In this document: positions 39,288 to 49,164 of the stretch, one piece after another
Layout of the letters: every line of letters starts with the position of its first letter
Position numbering within the stretch: position 1 is the stretch's first letter
From: an uncultured Oceanospirillaceae bacterium
GTDB taxonomy: Bacteria > Pseudomonadota > Gammaproteobacteria > Pseudomonadales > Balneatricaceae
Direction: 5' to 3'
Assembly (NCBI GenBank): GCA_937138495.1
Contig: CAKZPE010000007.1
Location: 1-64,000 of the forward strand
DNA: 64,000 bases
Notes under the pieces: generated by a model
Told to the model about the DNA's origin: nothing
Database searches by the model: none
Seen by the model: the letters and a program-made list of their open reading frames with translations, nothing else
Made by a program: the position numbers and the translations under genes

Positions 39288-41633
39288 ATGAAAATTAATG
39301 AGCCGGTAACCGACCGGGAAGTCAAACTCAGAGACGGTCAGGAGTTGGTTACCAAAACTAACCTCAAAGGCATCATTACCTACACTAACCCTGATTTTGT
39401 TGAAATCAGTGGTTTCAGTGAAGAAGAGCTGGTTGGTAAAAACCATAACCTTGTTCGTCATCCGGATATGCCGCAGGCGGCCTTTAAAGATCTCTGGGAT
39501 ACGCTAAAACTGGGGCGTCCGTGGAGTAAGCTGGTTAAAAATCGCTGTAAAAGTGGCGATTACTACTGGGTGAAAGCCAATGTCACTCCCGTATTCAAAA
39601 ACGGCGAAATAGTTGAATACATGTCTGTACGTACCCGGCCAGGCCAGGACGAAATTGATTCGGCGAATGCTCTCTATATGAAGCTGCGCGGTAAGGATGC
39701 CAGCCTGCCGAATCCGGCAAACATCAGACCGGCTAATCTGAAAGGTAAGTTAAACCGTTATACCGGTCTGGGGCTGGTCGCTGCGGCAGTTGTGAACGCT
39801 GCGATTTATGCGCTGGGGTTACCGGCTGAAGCTTTGATGGCTGGTCCGTTACTGGCGTATCTGATTATGGCTTTCGGCGCTAAGCTGATTCTGGATAAAG
39901 ATGTTATCCGGGCGGCTGACGATACTCAGAAGCACATGCGGGATGTCTCGGAAGGAAATTACCTTGAACCGATTCCGATTGAGGAAGCCGGTGAAGTGGG
40001 CGAGCTGAAGCGCAGCGTTAAAATGCTGGCGGTAAAGCTGGGTTTTGAAGTCAATAACGCGAAAGAAGAAGCGAAGCGTGCCCAGCGCATTAAAGTTGCG
40101 TTGGATAACGTGTCTTCTAATGTGATGCTGGCAAATAATGAAGGCGAAATTATTTACTGTAACGACGCAGTCGTCCGCATGATGAACAATGCTGAAACGG
40201 ACATCCGTGAACAGTTGCCTGACTTCGATTCCAATGCGCTGGTGGGTGCAAATTTTGATATCTTCCATGAAAACCCGGAACATCAGCGCCGCATGCTGGA
40301 CGCGCTGAAGACGACCCATAAAAGCCAGATTGAAGTAGGCAGCCGTACCTTTAATCTGATCGCGAATCCGGTAATTGATGAGCAGAATACCCGACTGGGT
40401 ACTGTGGTCGAATGGGCCGATGTCACCGACCAGCTGAATGCAGAACAACAGGTTGAAGAACTGATTAGCCAGGCTTCAATGGGCCAGCTGGATCAGCGTC
40501 TGGACGTTGACGTCTACAGCGGATTTATGAAAAACATCGCCGGCGGTGTTAATCAGATGCTGGATGCGGTTGTCGTGCCTGTCCGCGAAGTGAAGACCGT
40601 ACTGGAAGCGCTGGCGAAAGGTGACCTTACCCAGGAAATGAACGGCGAGTTTCATGGCGAGTTTGCAGAACTGAACAATGCGTTAAACAGTTCTATCCGT
40701 AATCTGGAACATATGGTTGGGGAAATTCGCAGTGCGGGTGCCAGTATCAATACCGGTGCTTCAGAGATCTCCAGTGGTAATACCACCCTGAGCCAGCGTA
40801 CCGAAGCACAAGCTGCCAGCCTGCAGGAAACCGCGGCCAGCATGGAGCAGATGACCAGCACCGTTAAGCAGAATGCGGATAATGCGGATGAAGCCCGTAA
40901 ACTGGCTGAGAATGCTCAGGTTCTGGCTGAAAAAGGCGGTGAGATTTCATCCCGTGTAGTGACCTCTATGGGGGATATCAGTGCCAGTTCCAGCAAAATT
41001 GCAGAAATTATCAGTGTTATCGATGAAATTGCCTTCCAGACAAACCTGCTGGCACTGAACGCTGCGGTTGAAGCGGCCAGAGCCGGTGAGCAGGGGCGTG
41101 GTTTTGCCGTCGTTGCATCTGAAGTACGAAATCTGGCGCAGCGCAGTGCCAGTGCTGCGAAAGAAATTAAAGAGCTGATCAGCGACAGTGTTGAGAAAGT
41201 TGAGGAAGGTGGCGTATTTGTTGATGAGTCCGGTAAAGCGCTGGATGAAATCATGGGTGCGATTAAAAATGTATCCGGCATTATCAGCGAGATTGCGTCT
41301 GCCAGCCGTGAACAGGCGATTGGTATCGAAGAAGTGAACGTGGCTGTGACCCAGATGGACGAAGGTACTCAGCAGAATGCCGCGCTGGTGGAAGAAGTGG
41401 CAGCGGCATCATCGTCGATGGAAGAACAGGCTGAACAGATGCAACGTCTGGTGAGTGCTTTTACTGTCAGTGATATGAGTACTCCGGGCAGTAACAATGT
41501 TGGTATGGAGCGGGTACGCTCTCTGGTTGCTGAAACACCGGAACCGTCCGGGCAGTCGGCCAGCCGACGTACCAGTGTCAGAACGGCACCGCCAGTGACT
41601 GCCGGCAGCAGCGACGAATGGGAAGAGTTCTGA
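39288..41633 (+). CDS. Aer-like PAS chemoreceptor with CheR-docking tail
   Basis: 781 residues. An Aer-type PAS at about 20-120 contains the FAD-pocket motif RHPDMP (57-62) and [10 protein letters not shown]. Two membrane helices at about 157-177 and 181-202 are separated by only a few residues. A second PAS lies at about 270-385, followed by a HAMP-like repeat and an MCP signalling hairpin with [20 protein letters not shown]. The C-terminus ends SDEWEEF. This pentapeptide resembles the GWEEF of Pseudomonas Aer2/McpB, which binds CheR2. Energy or oxygen taxis is inferred from the PAS. Confidence 0.93.
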   Translation: MKINEPVTDREVKLRDGQELVTKTNLKGIITYTNPDFVEISGFSEEELVGKNHNLVRHPDMPQAAFKDLWDTLKLGRPWSKLVKNRCKSGDYYWVKANVTPVFKNGEIVEYMSVRTRPGQDEIDSANALYMKLRGKDASLPNPANIRPANLKGKLNRYTGLGLVAAAVVNAAIYALGLPAEALMAGPLLAYLIMAFGAKLILDKDVIRAADDTQKHMRDVSEGNYLEPIPIEEAGEVGELKRSVKMLAVKLGFEVNNAKEEAKRAQRIKVALDNVSSNVMLANNEGEIIYCNDAVVRMMNNAETDIREQLPDFDSNALVGANFDIFHENPEHQRRMLDALKTTHKSQIEVGSRTFNLIANPVIDEQNTRLGTVVEWADVTDQLNAEQQVEELISQASMGQLDQRLDVDVYSGFMKNIAGGVNQMLDAVVVPVREVKTVLEALAKGDLTQEMNGEFHGEFAELNNALNSSIRNLEHMVGEIRSAGASINTGASEISSGNTTLSQRTEAQAASLQETAASMEQMTSTVKQNADNADEARKLAENAQVLAEKGGEISSRVVTSMGDISASSSKIAEIISVIDEIAFQTNLLALNAAVEAARAGEQGRGFAVVASEVRNLAQRSASAAKEIKELISDSVEKVEEGGVFVDESGKALDEIMGAIKNVSGIISEIASASREQAIGIEEVNVAVTQMDEGTQQNAALVEEVAAASSSMEEQAEQMQRLVSAFTVSDMSTPGSNNVGMERVRSLVAETPEPSGQSASRRTSVRTAPPVTAGSSDEWEEF

Positions 41634-41718
41634 TATCAGCAGATATTAACCGGGAAGATGCGCGCTGATACAGCGCGCAAATTAAGCCAGGCAACCCAGT
41701 TCTTTTTGAGGTTAACGG

Positions 41719-42558
41719 ATGGCAACAACGACAGCCAGAGAACGTGAATTCGTATTCACTGACAAGCATTTCGGGAAGGCTAAGCAAGAGCTGTATGACT
41801 ATGCAGGTATAGCCCTTGCCGATCATAAGCAGGATATGGTGTATAACCGCCTTGTTCGTCGCCTGCGGGAACTGGGGCTGGATAACTTTGATGAATATTT
41901 TCAGTGCCTGGACGGTTCCCCTGCTGAATTTACTCAGTTTATTAATGCACTGACCACGAATCTTACCGCTTTTTTCCGGGAGCGGCATCATTTTGACTAT
42001 GTAAAAAGCCAGATTGTACCGGCGATAAAAAACAGTCCCGGTGGCCGTTTGCGTATCTGGTCTGCGGGCTGTTCACTGGGAGAAGAACCCTACAGCCTGG
42101 CTATCAGCCTGCTGGAAGCCGGTATAGATCCGGCCAGTTGCGATGTAAAAATTTTGGCAACGGATATTGATTCCAAAGTTCTGGCCAGCGCCAGAACCGG
42201 TGTCTATGAACAGAGCCGGGTGAAGTCATTGCCGAAAGCAACGGTGCATCGCTGGTTTCTGAAAGGTAAAAGTCATAACGATGGCCGGGTAAAAGTGCGC
42301 CCGGAACTGCAGCAGATAGTGACATTTAAACATCTGAATCTGATGGAAGAATGGCCAATGAAAGGGCCGTTCGATTTTATTTTTTGTCGCAATGTAATGA
42401 TTTATTTTGATCAGCAGACACAGGCGCGCTTATTACAGCGCATGGCCGATCTGCTTCAGCCTCAGGGGCATTTATTCGTCGGGCATTCGGAAGCACTGGC
42501 GCGTCATCAGAGCAACTTTGAACTGATGGGTAAGACAATTTACAGGAAGGTAAAGTAA
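41719..42558 (+). CDS. cheR: Chemoreceptor methyltransferase CheR
   Basis: Methylates receptor glutamates with S-adenosylmethionine. 279 residues, with N-terminal helical domain, SAM motif IWSAGCSLGEEPYS, and FIFCRNVMIYFD. It follows the receptor whose tail can tether it. Its stop overlaps the cheD start (TAATG). Confidence 0.95.
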   Translation: MATTTAREREFVFTDKHFGKAKQELYDYAGIALADHKQDMVYNRLVRRLRELGLDNFDEYFQCLDGSPAEFTQFINALTTNLTAFFRERHHFDYVKSQIVPAIKNSPGGRLRIWSAGCSLGEEPYSLAISLLEAGIDPASCDVKILATDIDSKVLASARTGVYEQSRVKSLPKATVHRWFLKGKSHNDGRVKVRPELQQIVTFKHLNLMEEWPMKGPFDFIFCRNVMIYFDQQTQARLLQRMADLLQPQGHLFVGHSEALARHQSNFELMGKTIYRKVK

Positions 42559-43175
42559 TGCTTACAACAAGACCTGCTCAACCAAAAGCCATGCGCGGTT
42601 TTGAGCATATGCGGGCATTCTGGGAGCCAAAATGGGAACGCTATGCCATAAAGGTTCAGCCCGGTGCGTTCTGTATCAGCAAGGAAGACGTCGTACTGAC
42701 AACGGTGCTGGGGTCCTGTATCTCTGCCTGTCTTTATGATCCTGAGCTAAAGATCGGAGGCATGAACCACTTCATGCTGCCAACCAGCAGTCTGGCCAAT
42801 GATGGTGGCCGTTCTATGCGCTATGGTTTGTTTGCGATGGAGCAGCTGATTAATGGTTTGCTGCGCCTTGGCAGCCGGAGAGATAGCTTGCAGCTTAAGC
42901 TCACCGGCGGTGGCGACATGATGCAGGGCGTCACCAGCATCGGGCAGCAGAATATCAATTTTATTAAAGACTATGTCGCCGCAGAGCAGTTGCGGGTATT
43001 AGCAGCGGACTTTGGGGGCGATCAGGCCCGGAAGGTTGCTTACTTCCCTCAGGAAGGGCGGATGCTGGTTAACCGAATGGATCACCGGGATGACCAGCGT
43101 CTTATCGAAGAAGAACGTTCATACCGTCAGGATGTTGACTGTCATCTGGATGATTCCGACGTGGAACTGTTTTAA
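42558..43175 (+). CDS. cheD: Receptor glutamine deamidase CheD
   Basis: 205 residues. Converts receptor glutamines to glutamates. The catalytic Cys is in TTVLGSCISACLYD and the His is in GGMNHFMLP. The last 45 or so residues extend past the core and end in an acidic DDSDVELF tail. That tail resembles the C-terminus of the MCP-like protein two genes on. Confidence 0.94.
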   Translation: MLTTRPAQPKAMRGFEHMRAFWEPKWERYAIKVQPGAFCISKEDVVLTTVLGSCISACLYDPELKIGGMNHFMLPTSSLANDGGRSMRYGLFAMEQLINGLLRLGSRRDSLQLKLTGGGDMMQGVTSIGQQNINFIKDYVAAEQLRVLAADFGGDQARKVAYFPQEGRMLVNRMDHRDDQRLIEEERSYRQDVDCHLDDSDVELF

Positions 43176-43190
43176 TAAGGAAAGTTATAT

Positions 43191-44252
43191 ATGGCAAGAA
43201 CCAGAGTACTGATTGTTGATGATTCTGCGGTGGTTCGCAGTGTTATTAACGAGATGTTATCCGCGGATGCTGATATCGAAGTTGTTGGGGAAGCAGTCGA
43301 CCCATATGATGCCCGGGACAAGATAAAGCAACTGCGTCCGGATGTACTGACTCTGGATGTTGAAATGCCGAAAATGGACGGCATTACTTTTCTGCGCAAT
43401 CTGATGAAGCTGAATCCTATGCCGGTGGTCATGTTGTCTACCCTTACCCAGGAAGGCGCAGAGGTAACGTTGCAAGCGCTTGAGCTGGGCGCCGTTGATT
43501 TCATCGGTAAACCGGTAGCGTCCAGCTCTGACAGCCACCTGGAACGTTTTCAGACCGATCTGATCAGTAAAGTAAAAGCCGCGGCCGGGGCGAGTCAAAA
43601 GTTACGTTTTCGCCGCAGCAGGGTTGAGCCGGCCGAGCGTCTGGCAACCCCGGTTCCTGCCGTAAAAGTGCAGGCACGTGATCAGCTGCGGGTGATTGCT
43701 GTCGGTTCTTCAACCGGTGGGACTGAGGCGCTGCGGGATGTACTGACAACGCTGCCGGCGAATATGCCACCGATTGTGATAACCCAGCATATACCGGCAA
43801 GCTTCAGTGAGCGGTTTGCCAACCGGTTAAATACCGTGTGTGAGCTGACCGTGAAAGAAGCCCGCGACGGAGATGTACTGGAAAGCGGGCATGTATACAT
43901 TGCCCCGGGGTCTCAGCATTTAAAGATAAAAAAACATGGCCTGAAAATGATTTGCCGGCTTGAAGACAGCGATCCGGTTAACCGTCATAAACCGTCGGTT
44001 GAAGTTATGTTTAAGTCATTACTGGAAATGCCCCCGGCGAATGTCACCGCGATGATGTTAACCGGTATGGGTGAAGATGGTGCCAAAGCAATGAAGACGC
44101 TGGCAGATGCCGGTGCGCATACCATTGTTCAGGATGAAGCCTCCAGTTTGGTGTGGGGGATGCCGGGTGCGGCAGTCAAATATGGGGCGGCGAAGGATGT
44201 GGTTGCGCTGCAAAAAATAGCTAAGCGGTTATTGCAGCATCTGAACCGTTAG
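43191..44252 (+). CDS. cheB: Receptor methylesterase CheB
   Basis: 353 residues: a receiver with Asp 56 in LTLDVEMP, a linker, and a methylesterase with the catalytic triad in VGSSTGGTEA (Ser), TQHIPASFSERF (His) and LTGMGEDGA (Asp). AAGGAAAG precedes the ATG. Confidence 0.95.
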   Translation: MARTRVLIVDDSAVVRSVINEMLSADADIEVVGEAVDPYDARDKIKQLRPDVLTLDVEMPKMDGITFLRNLMKLNPMPVVMLSTLTQEGAEVTLQALELGAVDFIGKPVASSSDSHLERFQTDLISKVKAAAGASQKLRFRRSRVEPAERLATPVPAVKVQARDQLRVIAVGSSTGGTEALRDVLTTLPANMPPIVITQHIPASFSERFANRLNTVCELTVKEARDGDVLESGHVYIAPGSQHLKIKKHGLKMICRLEDSDPVNRHKPSVEVMFKSLLEMPPANVTAMMLTGMGEDGAKAMKTLADAGAHTIVQDEASSLVWGMPGAAVKYGAAKDVVALQKIAKRLLQHLNR

Positions 44253-44272
44253 CGTGAGTGAGGGACTCTGTT

Positions 44273-45466
44273 ATGTGGCAAAAGAAAACGTTTGCAGGGC
44301 TGGTAATAGCCGGCGCGCTGTTATTGGCACTGGCTCAGTTGTTGCCTGTGCCGCAAGTGATCGTCTGGATTGCGATTGCAGCGGTTCTGGCCGGAGGCAT
44401 TGCTATGCTCCGCGGGCCAGTTGCTGAGCCGGCGGTTAAGCCAGCGGCCGAAGTCATTAACCCGGAACATGTTGACGGAGAATTACAGCATGCGATGGAA
44501 GAGCTGTCCCAGACTCTGACCCATGAAGCGCAAATTGTGAATCAGGAAATAGCCCGTGTTGATTCACTGATTAAAGAAGCGGTCGTGCTGATGACCGATA
44601 GCTTTCACAGCCTGCACGATCTGACCAGCCGACAGTCGGAACTGACCGGGCAGATTATTTCCCGTACCGAGGAAGAAGAAAGCCACGGTGATTCGGAAGA
44701 GTTTAATATCCAGACATTTATTAATGAAACCAGCTCTATTCTGGATCAGTTTGTTCAGGTCATGGTGAACGTCAGCAAGAACAGCCTGGAAACCGTACAT
44801 TACATTGACGATATGGTAGAGAAACTCGATGGCATCTTCAGTCTGATTGAGAATGTTGAGGGGCTGGCCAGCCAGACTAACCTGCTGGCGCTGAATGCCA
44901 GTATAGAAGCAGCCCGTGCCGGTGAAGCCGGCCGTGGGTTTGCGGTTGTGGCGGATGAAGTGAGAACCCTGTCGGTAAATTCCGGTGACCTGAATAATAA
45001 AATCCGTGAAGAAATGGCGTCTGCCCGGGCGACGATTGACACCCTGCGCAGCACTGTATCAGGTATGGCTGCCACTGACCTGAGCGATACTATCGGTACC
45101 AAGGAAAAGATGTCCGAAATGCTGTCGTTTATGGCCAGTAACGGTGAGTTTATGAATACTAAGGTTACTGAGATTTCACAGCTCAGTATGCAAATTGACT
45201 CCACTGTGGATAACGCAGTGCGTTCTCTGCAGTTTGAGGACATTGCTTCACAGGCGCTGAACTCAATGGAGCATAATGTAAATTCGCTGAACGAGATTGC
45301 TATCCTGGTGGACGAGATGACGACCCCGGAAGGTAACCTTGATGCAGCAGCTACCCTGCGTTGTCAGCATCGTTGTGAAGAGCTGAGGGTGACTGCACAG
45401 TCACGGAATGAAGGCCGTACTGTGGCACAGAATGATATGGATGAAGGCGAGATCGAGCTGTTCTGA
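44273..45466 (+). CDS. Sensorless MCP-like protein with CheZ-like phosphatase motif
   Basis: 397 residues. ATG 44273 has GAGGGA seven bases upstream; a GTG at 44258 is the alternative. Two short N-terminal membrane helices (about 7-23 and 29-46) lack any periplasmic domain. A coiled coil leads to an MCP hairpin tip with [20 protein letters not shown]. Past the tip, residues 320-327 read QFEDIASQ, with D323 and Q327 spaced as in the CheZ active motif (FQDLTGQ). The last residues are MDEGEIELF, an acidic tail with terminal Leu-Phe, reminiscent of the CheY-docking end of CheZ. A combined array and CheY-P phosphatase role is inferred; no separate cheZ or cheC is in the operon. Confidence 0.8.
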   Translation: MWQKKTFAGLVIAGALLLALAQLLPVPQVIVWIAIAAVLAGGIAMLRGPVAEPAVKPAAEVINPEHVDGELQHAMEELSQTLTHEAQIVNQEIARVDSLIKEAVVLMTDSFHSLHDLTSRQSELTGQIISRTEEEESHGDSEEFNIQTFINETSSILDQFVQVMVNVSKNSLETVHYIDDMVEKLDGIFSLIENVEGLASQTNLLALNASIEAARAGEAGRGFAVVADEVRTLSVNSGDLNNKIREEMASARATIDTLRSTVSGMAATDLSDTIGTKEKMSEMLSFMASNGEFMNTKVTEISQLSMQIDSTVDNAVRSLQFEDIASQALNSMEHNVNSLNEIAILVDEMTTPEGNLDAAATLRCQHRCEELRVTAQSRNEGRTVAQNDMDEGEIELF

Positions 45467-45535
45467 AGCGGACAGTCCGGCACTTGCTGAATGATTCACC
45501 ACCTGAATTTGAACAATTAATACCTGAGGTATTCG

Positions 45536-45844
45536 ATGTCTGTAACTGCAAAAACCTCCGATGATAAGAAAACTGTCGATATCTGCGTGGCTGAGCAGTT
45601 TGATTATTCCGCCCATCAGTCTTTCCGTGAAGCGTACCGTTTTACTGATCAGCCGGGCACGCTGTTTCGGGTCGACCTTTCAAAAGCCACCTACATGGAC
45701 AGCTCCGCACTGGGCATGATTTTGCTGCTTAAAGAACATGCTGACAGCCTGTCAGGTAAGGTGGTTCTGGCCCAGCCAAACTCCGCGGTTCACAAAATTC
45801 TCTCAATTGCGAAATTCGATCAGTTTGTAACGATAGAAGCATAA
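45536..45844 (+). CDS. STAS-domain anti-sigma antagonist, HsbA-like
   Basis: 102 residues. The classical phospho-site is DSSALGMIL, Ser 56 or Ser 57. It is followed three bases later by a protein with both phosphatase and kinase domains, the standard pairing of partner-switch modules such as HsbA and HsbR of Pseudomonas. Confidence 0.87.
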   Translation: MSVTAKTSDDKKTVDICVAEQFDYSAHQSFREAYRFTDQPGTLFRVDLSKATYMDSSALGMILLLKEHADSLSGKVVLAQPNSAVHKILSIAKFDQFVTIEA

Positions 45845-45846
45845 TT

Positions 45847-47562
45847 ATGACAGCAGCCGAGAAACTGGAAACAAACCTTAATCTGGTCCTGATAGCGGAT
45901 GATATGGCCCTTAATCAGCGTTTGCTGGAAAAGATGGTTACCAATATGGGGCTGGTTGCTGAGTTTGCTTCCAACGGTTTCGAGGCGGTTGAAAAGTATC
46001 TGGCACTTAAGCCTTCTCTGATTCTCATGGATGTTAATATGCCTGAGATGGGGGGAATTGAAGCGGCCCGTCAGATAAAACATCTGGCGGCTGAAGATTT
46101 TATTCCGATTATTTTTGTGTCCGGTGCGGAAGGTCAGGATATTATCCGCAACGCCATCGATGCCGGGGGCGATGATTTTATCCAGCGGCCGTTTCCGTTT
46201 GAACTCCTGGAAGGCAAAATCGTTGCACTACGACGGATTTCAGAACTGTATCAACAGGTTGCGGAACTGAATCAGATTCGCCAGAGTGAAGTTGAAGTTG
46301 CCGAACAGCTGTTCAGCGGTGCGATAGAGTCTGCGAATGTTGGCCTTGAAACCATTCGGATGCATAAGCAACCTGCCACCACCTTCAGCGGGGATGTGCA
46401 GCTCACGGCATACCGGCCTAACGGGGACCTGAATATCCTGTTGGGGGATTTTACCGGCCACGGTCTGACATCAACTCTGGGGGCACTGCCACTGGCAGAA
46501 ACCTTCAGGGCGATGACGGCAAAGGGATACGCCGCTGAAGAAGTTATCGCCCAGATCAATGCAAAACTGTACCGGTTGTTACCCACCGGATTATTCCTGG
46601 CAGTGGCGGTTGTGACGCTGGAAGTGGATGGCACCGCGCGGATCTGGAACGGTGGTCTGCCGGACGTTATGGTGTTCAGTGATGGCGAATTAGTGAAGCG
46701 GATCAGCTCCAGTCATCCTCCACTGGGTATTTTGCCGCAGATAAACGAACTGAATTTTGAAATATGTAATATTCGCCCTGAAGACCACATATTAATGATC
46801 AGTGATGGGGTGCTTGAAGCTGAGAATGCGGAAGGGGATATGTTTGGTGAAGCGCGGATGTTTGGTGCGATTACCGATCCTCAGTTCAGAGAACAGTACT
46901 CACTGGTAGACAGTATTCTGACCAGCCTGCAGCATTTTGTCCGTGATTTTCCCCAGCGGGATGATATATCCCTGATTGATATACCCGGCAACTCAGTACA
47001 GTCGGAGCGCAGCTTTACGGCCACCACACAAGTGGAGACCGACAGTGAAGACAGTGGTGAGCTGGATATATGGGACTGGGGGCTCGAGCTTCAGGGGCGC
47101 AGCCTGGCGCGGATTGATCCGGTTGCACAGGCGCTTAGCCGGTTACAGGAATCTGAAGGCGAAGGGGAGCACTGGCACACTGTATTCAGCATTCTGACAG
47201 AGCTGTATGTGAATGCTCTTGATCACGGTGTGCTTAAACTGGAATCCAGTCTGAAAGATTCACCGGAAGGGTTTGCCCGGTATTTTAGCGAGCGGGAGCA
47301 ACGGCTGGAAACCCTGAGCTGGGGATCCGTATCCTTACATGTCCAGCATGCCCGGATGGCATCCGGCGGTCGGGTGTTTATACGGATCGAAGACAGCGGG
47401 GAAGGCTTTGACTATGAATCATGGCTGGATAATGACAACAACTTAAATATAGGCGTTTTGAGTGGCCGGGGCATCGAGCTGGTATCCGGTCTGTGTGAAA
47501 GCGTTGAATACAGTAATAACGGTGCAACGGTCGAGGTCGTCTACGTTTACAGCAATACCTGA
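45847..47562 (+). CDS. REC-PP2C-HATPase partner-switch protein, RsbU/HsbR-like
   Basis: 571 residues. The receiver at about 12-135 has Asp 62 in LMDVNMPEM. A PP2C/SpoIIE phosphatase follows at about 150-380, with GDFTGHG and MISDGVLEAEN. The C-terminal HATPase_c_2 kinase-like domain (about 430-570) contains ELYVNALDHGV and LSGRGIELV. Such proteins dephosphorylate a STAS partner when the receiver is phosphorylated and can rephosphorylate it through the kinase-like domain. CheA of the same operon is the likely phosphodonor, which is inference. It is the last gene of the locus. Confidence 0.9.
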   Translation: MTAAEKLETNLNLVLIADDMALNQRLLEKMVTNMGLVAEFASNGFEAVEKYLALKPSLILMDVNMPEMGGIEAARQIKHLAAEDFIPIIFVSGAEGQDIIRNAIDAGGDDFIQRPFPFELLEGKIVALRRISELYQQVAELNQIRQSEVEVAEQLFSGAIESANVGLETIRMHKQPATTFSGDVQLTAYRPNGDLNILLGDFTGHGLTSTLGALPLAETFRAMTAKGYAAEEVIAQINAKLYRLLPTGLFLAVAVVTLEVDGTARIWNGGLPDVMVFSDGELVKRISSSHPPLGILPQINELNFEICNIRPEDHILMISDGVLEAENAEGDMFGEARMFGAITDPQFREQYSLVDSILTSLQHFVRDFPQRDDISLIDIPGNSVQSERSFTATTQVETDSEDSGELDIWDWGLELQGRSLARIDPVAQALSRLQESEGEGEHWHTVFSILTELYVNALDHGVLKLESSLKDSPEGFARYFSEREQRLETLSWGSVSLHVQHARMASGGRVFIRIEDSGEGFDYESWLDNDNNLNIGVLSGRGIELVSGLCESVEYSNNGATVEVVYVYSNT

Positions 47563-47571
47563 CGTGCGGTT

Positions 47572-48867
47572 TTACTGACTGGCGACAGCTGCAGAAGCTG
47601 TTTGGGTTGTATCTGCCTGTGTGGCCGCCTTTTCAGTTTTAACCGATCTTTCAGCAACCGCTTTTTTCGCCATCACTTTTTCAGTTTCAACCGCCGCTTC
47701 AGTTATTACGTGACTCTCTGCCTCAGCGTCCGTGTGCGAATCGTTTTTTGCGTCTGCCTCAACATCCTCTTTTGTATCCGCATCCGTATTAACCGGTGTC
47801 ACATTATCCGGGGCTGCTGGTGGAAGCGGTACCGACTCTCTGGCCTGATTCAGCCAGCTATCGAAGGTTTGACGGTTTTTCTTTATCCAGCCCGCGGCGT
47901 GGCGCGTAATATCCTCCGGGGACTTTTCACCGCGCATTATTTTTAAGTTTTGAGCACTTTCATCGGTAGCGGGAATCTGGATAAGGGACAGAAAAGTTCG
48001 GGCGGCAGGATTCTCTTTAGCAAATGCAAGATTCATTGCCGCTCTTATACGGTCCTCTGCAAATCCGAGATCGGCTGCCGTTTGTGCCTGTGAAGTAGCA
48101 GAGAAATCCTCAGCGGAAATGCTGGCGGTATGCACAACCCCTTCCAGAGTTTCGGGTTGTTCAACGGTTAGCCAGATAACATCCTTACCCGGTTTCAGTA
48201 CACTGGATATCCATTGAGGTTGCCAGGTGTAATATAAAATTGGCTTGCCGGACTTATACCGCTTAATCGCAGCTTCCATGAGGGCGAAGTAATTGCCACG
48301 GTTGTGGCTGACGGTGTTATTCAGGCCGTACATGACCAGGTGGCCATCGATAGTATCTTTGCATCCCCAGTCCGGGTTGCAGCCGGTCAGGTCGGCTTTT
48401 CCGTCTTTATCCGTATCGAACAGGGCTGCTACATCAGGATCGGTGAGATCATTCAGGCTGGTGATGCCGTGTTTCTCAGCGGTTTTTTTATCGATCAGAT
48501 AGCCTTGTTTCAGGCCGGGAATGATATTGCCGGTTTTCAGGATGGCTTTTGCGCCTCCCGCTTTCTGGTAGAACTCATCATGCAGGATATCCCACATATG
48601 AATGCTGAAATCGGCATCTCCGTAGGCCAGTGCCAGAAGCATAGTGGCATAACCGGTTTGCTTGGCAGGAAGTACTTCATATCCCAGTTCACGGAGACCC
48701 GCGATTGCGATTTCACCGCGAAAATGTTCTTCAGGCAGCGACGAAAAAACAGGTGTAACACTGATACCGGTACCGGGCTTCAATTGCTCTTCGCTTGCAG
48801 CACTGCGGGGCAGGCTGATCATTATCAGCATGAAAATACTGAATAGCGGTTTAGCAATTTTGAACAT
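47572..48867 (-). CDS. ProX-like glycine betaine/proline substrate-binding protein with low-complexity tail
   Basis: 431 residues. A signal peptide (about 1-25) precedes a ProX/OpuAC-type solute-binding fold: VTPVFSSLPEEHFRGEIA, GYATMLLALAYGDADFSIHMW and TWQPQW, an aromatic-cage region for quaternary amines. After about residue 350 comes a roughly 75-residue Asp/Glu/Ala/Thr-rich tail not expected in the family. No ATPase or permease gene is adjacent, so it is an orphan. GGAGGG precedes the ATG. Its stop is nine bases from the convergent HsbR-like gene. Confidence 0.85.
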   Translation of the reverse strand: MFKIAKPLFSIFMLIMISLPRSAASEEQLKPGTGISVTPVFSSLPEEHFRGEIAIAGLRELGYEVLPAKQTGYATMLLALAYGDADFSIHMWDILHDEFYQKAGGAKAILKTGNIIPGLKQGYLIDKKTAEKHGITSLNDLTDPDVAALFDTDKDGKADLTGCNPDWGCKDTIDGHLVMYGLNNTVSHNRGNYFALMEAAIKRYKSGKPILYYTWQPQWISSVLKPGKDVIWLTVEQPETLEGVVHTASISAEDFSATSQAQTAADLGFAEDRIRAAMNLAFAKENPAARTFLSLIQIPATDESAQNLKIMRGEKSPEDITRHAAGWIKKNRQTFDSWLNQARESVPLPPAAPDNVTPVNTDADTKEDVEADAKNDSHTDAEAESHVITEAAVETEKVMAKKAVAERSVKTEKAATQADTTQTASAAVASQ

Positions 48868-49164
48868 GAAATGACCCTCCGGTGCACGTACAGTGGCTGA
48901 TAATTCTGTTGAGTGCAGGGGAATGGCTCAGAGACACAGACTCAGGGTGTAAAGCCTTTGAATATGTCCTGTTTGAAACATTACCTCCCTGTTTCTGTCG
49001 GTACGCTGCAAATCAGTGGGGCTAGCCTAGCATATCCGGATAGTCGGCTGGGATGAATTTTACCTGAATGTTGGCATTTTGAGGGTTGTTTTCGTCTTAA
49101 CTATTACTTAACCCGGGTTGTTATATGCTGGCATTTTTTATGGCTTCGTGCAGGAGAAACCAAG

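Noticed and set aside
35648..47562. A conventional CheZ or CheC gene in the chemotaxis operon.
   Set aside because: None was found; only the MCP-like protein at 44273-45466 carries a CheZ-like motif.
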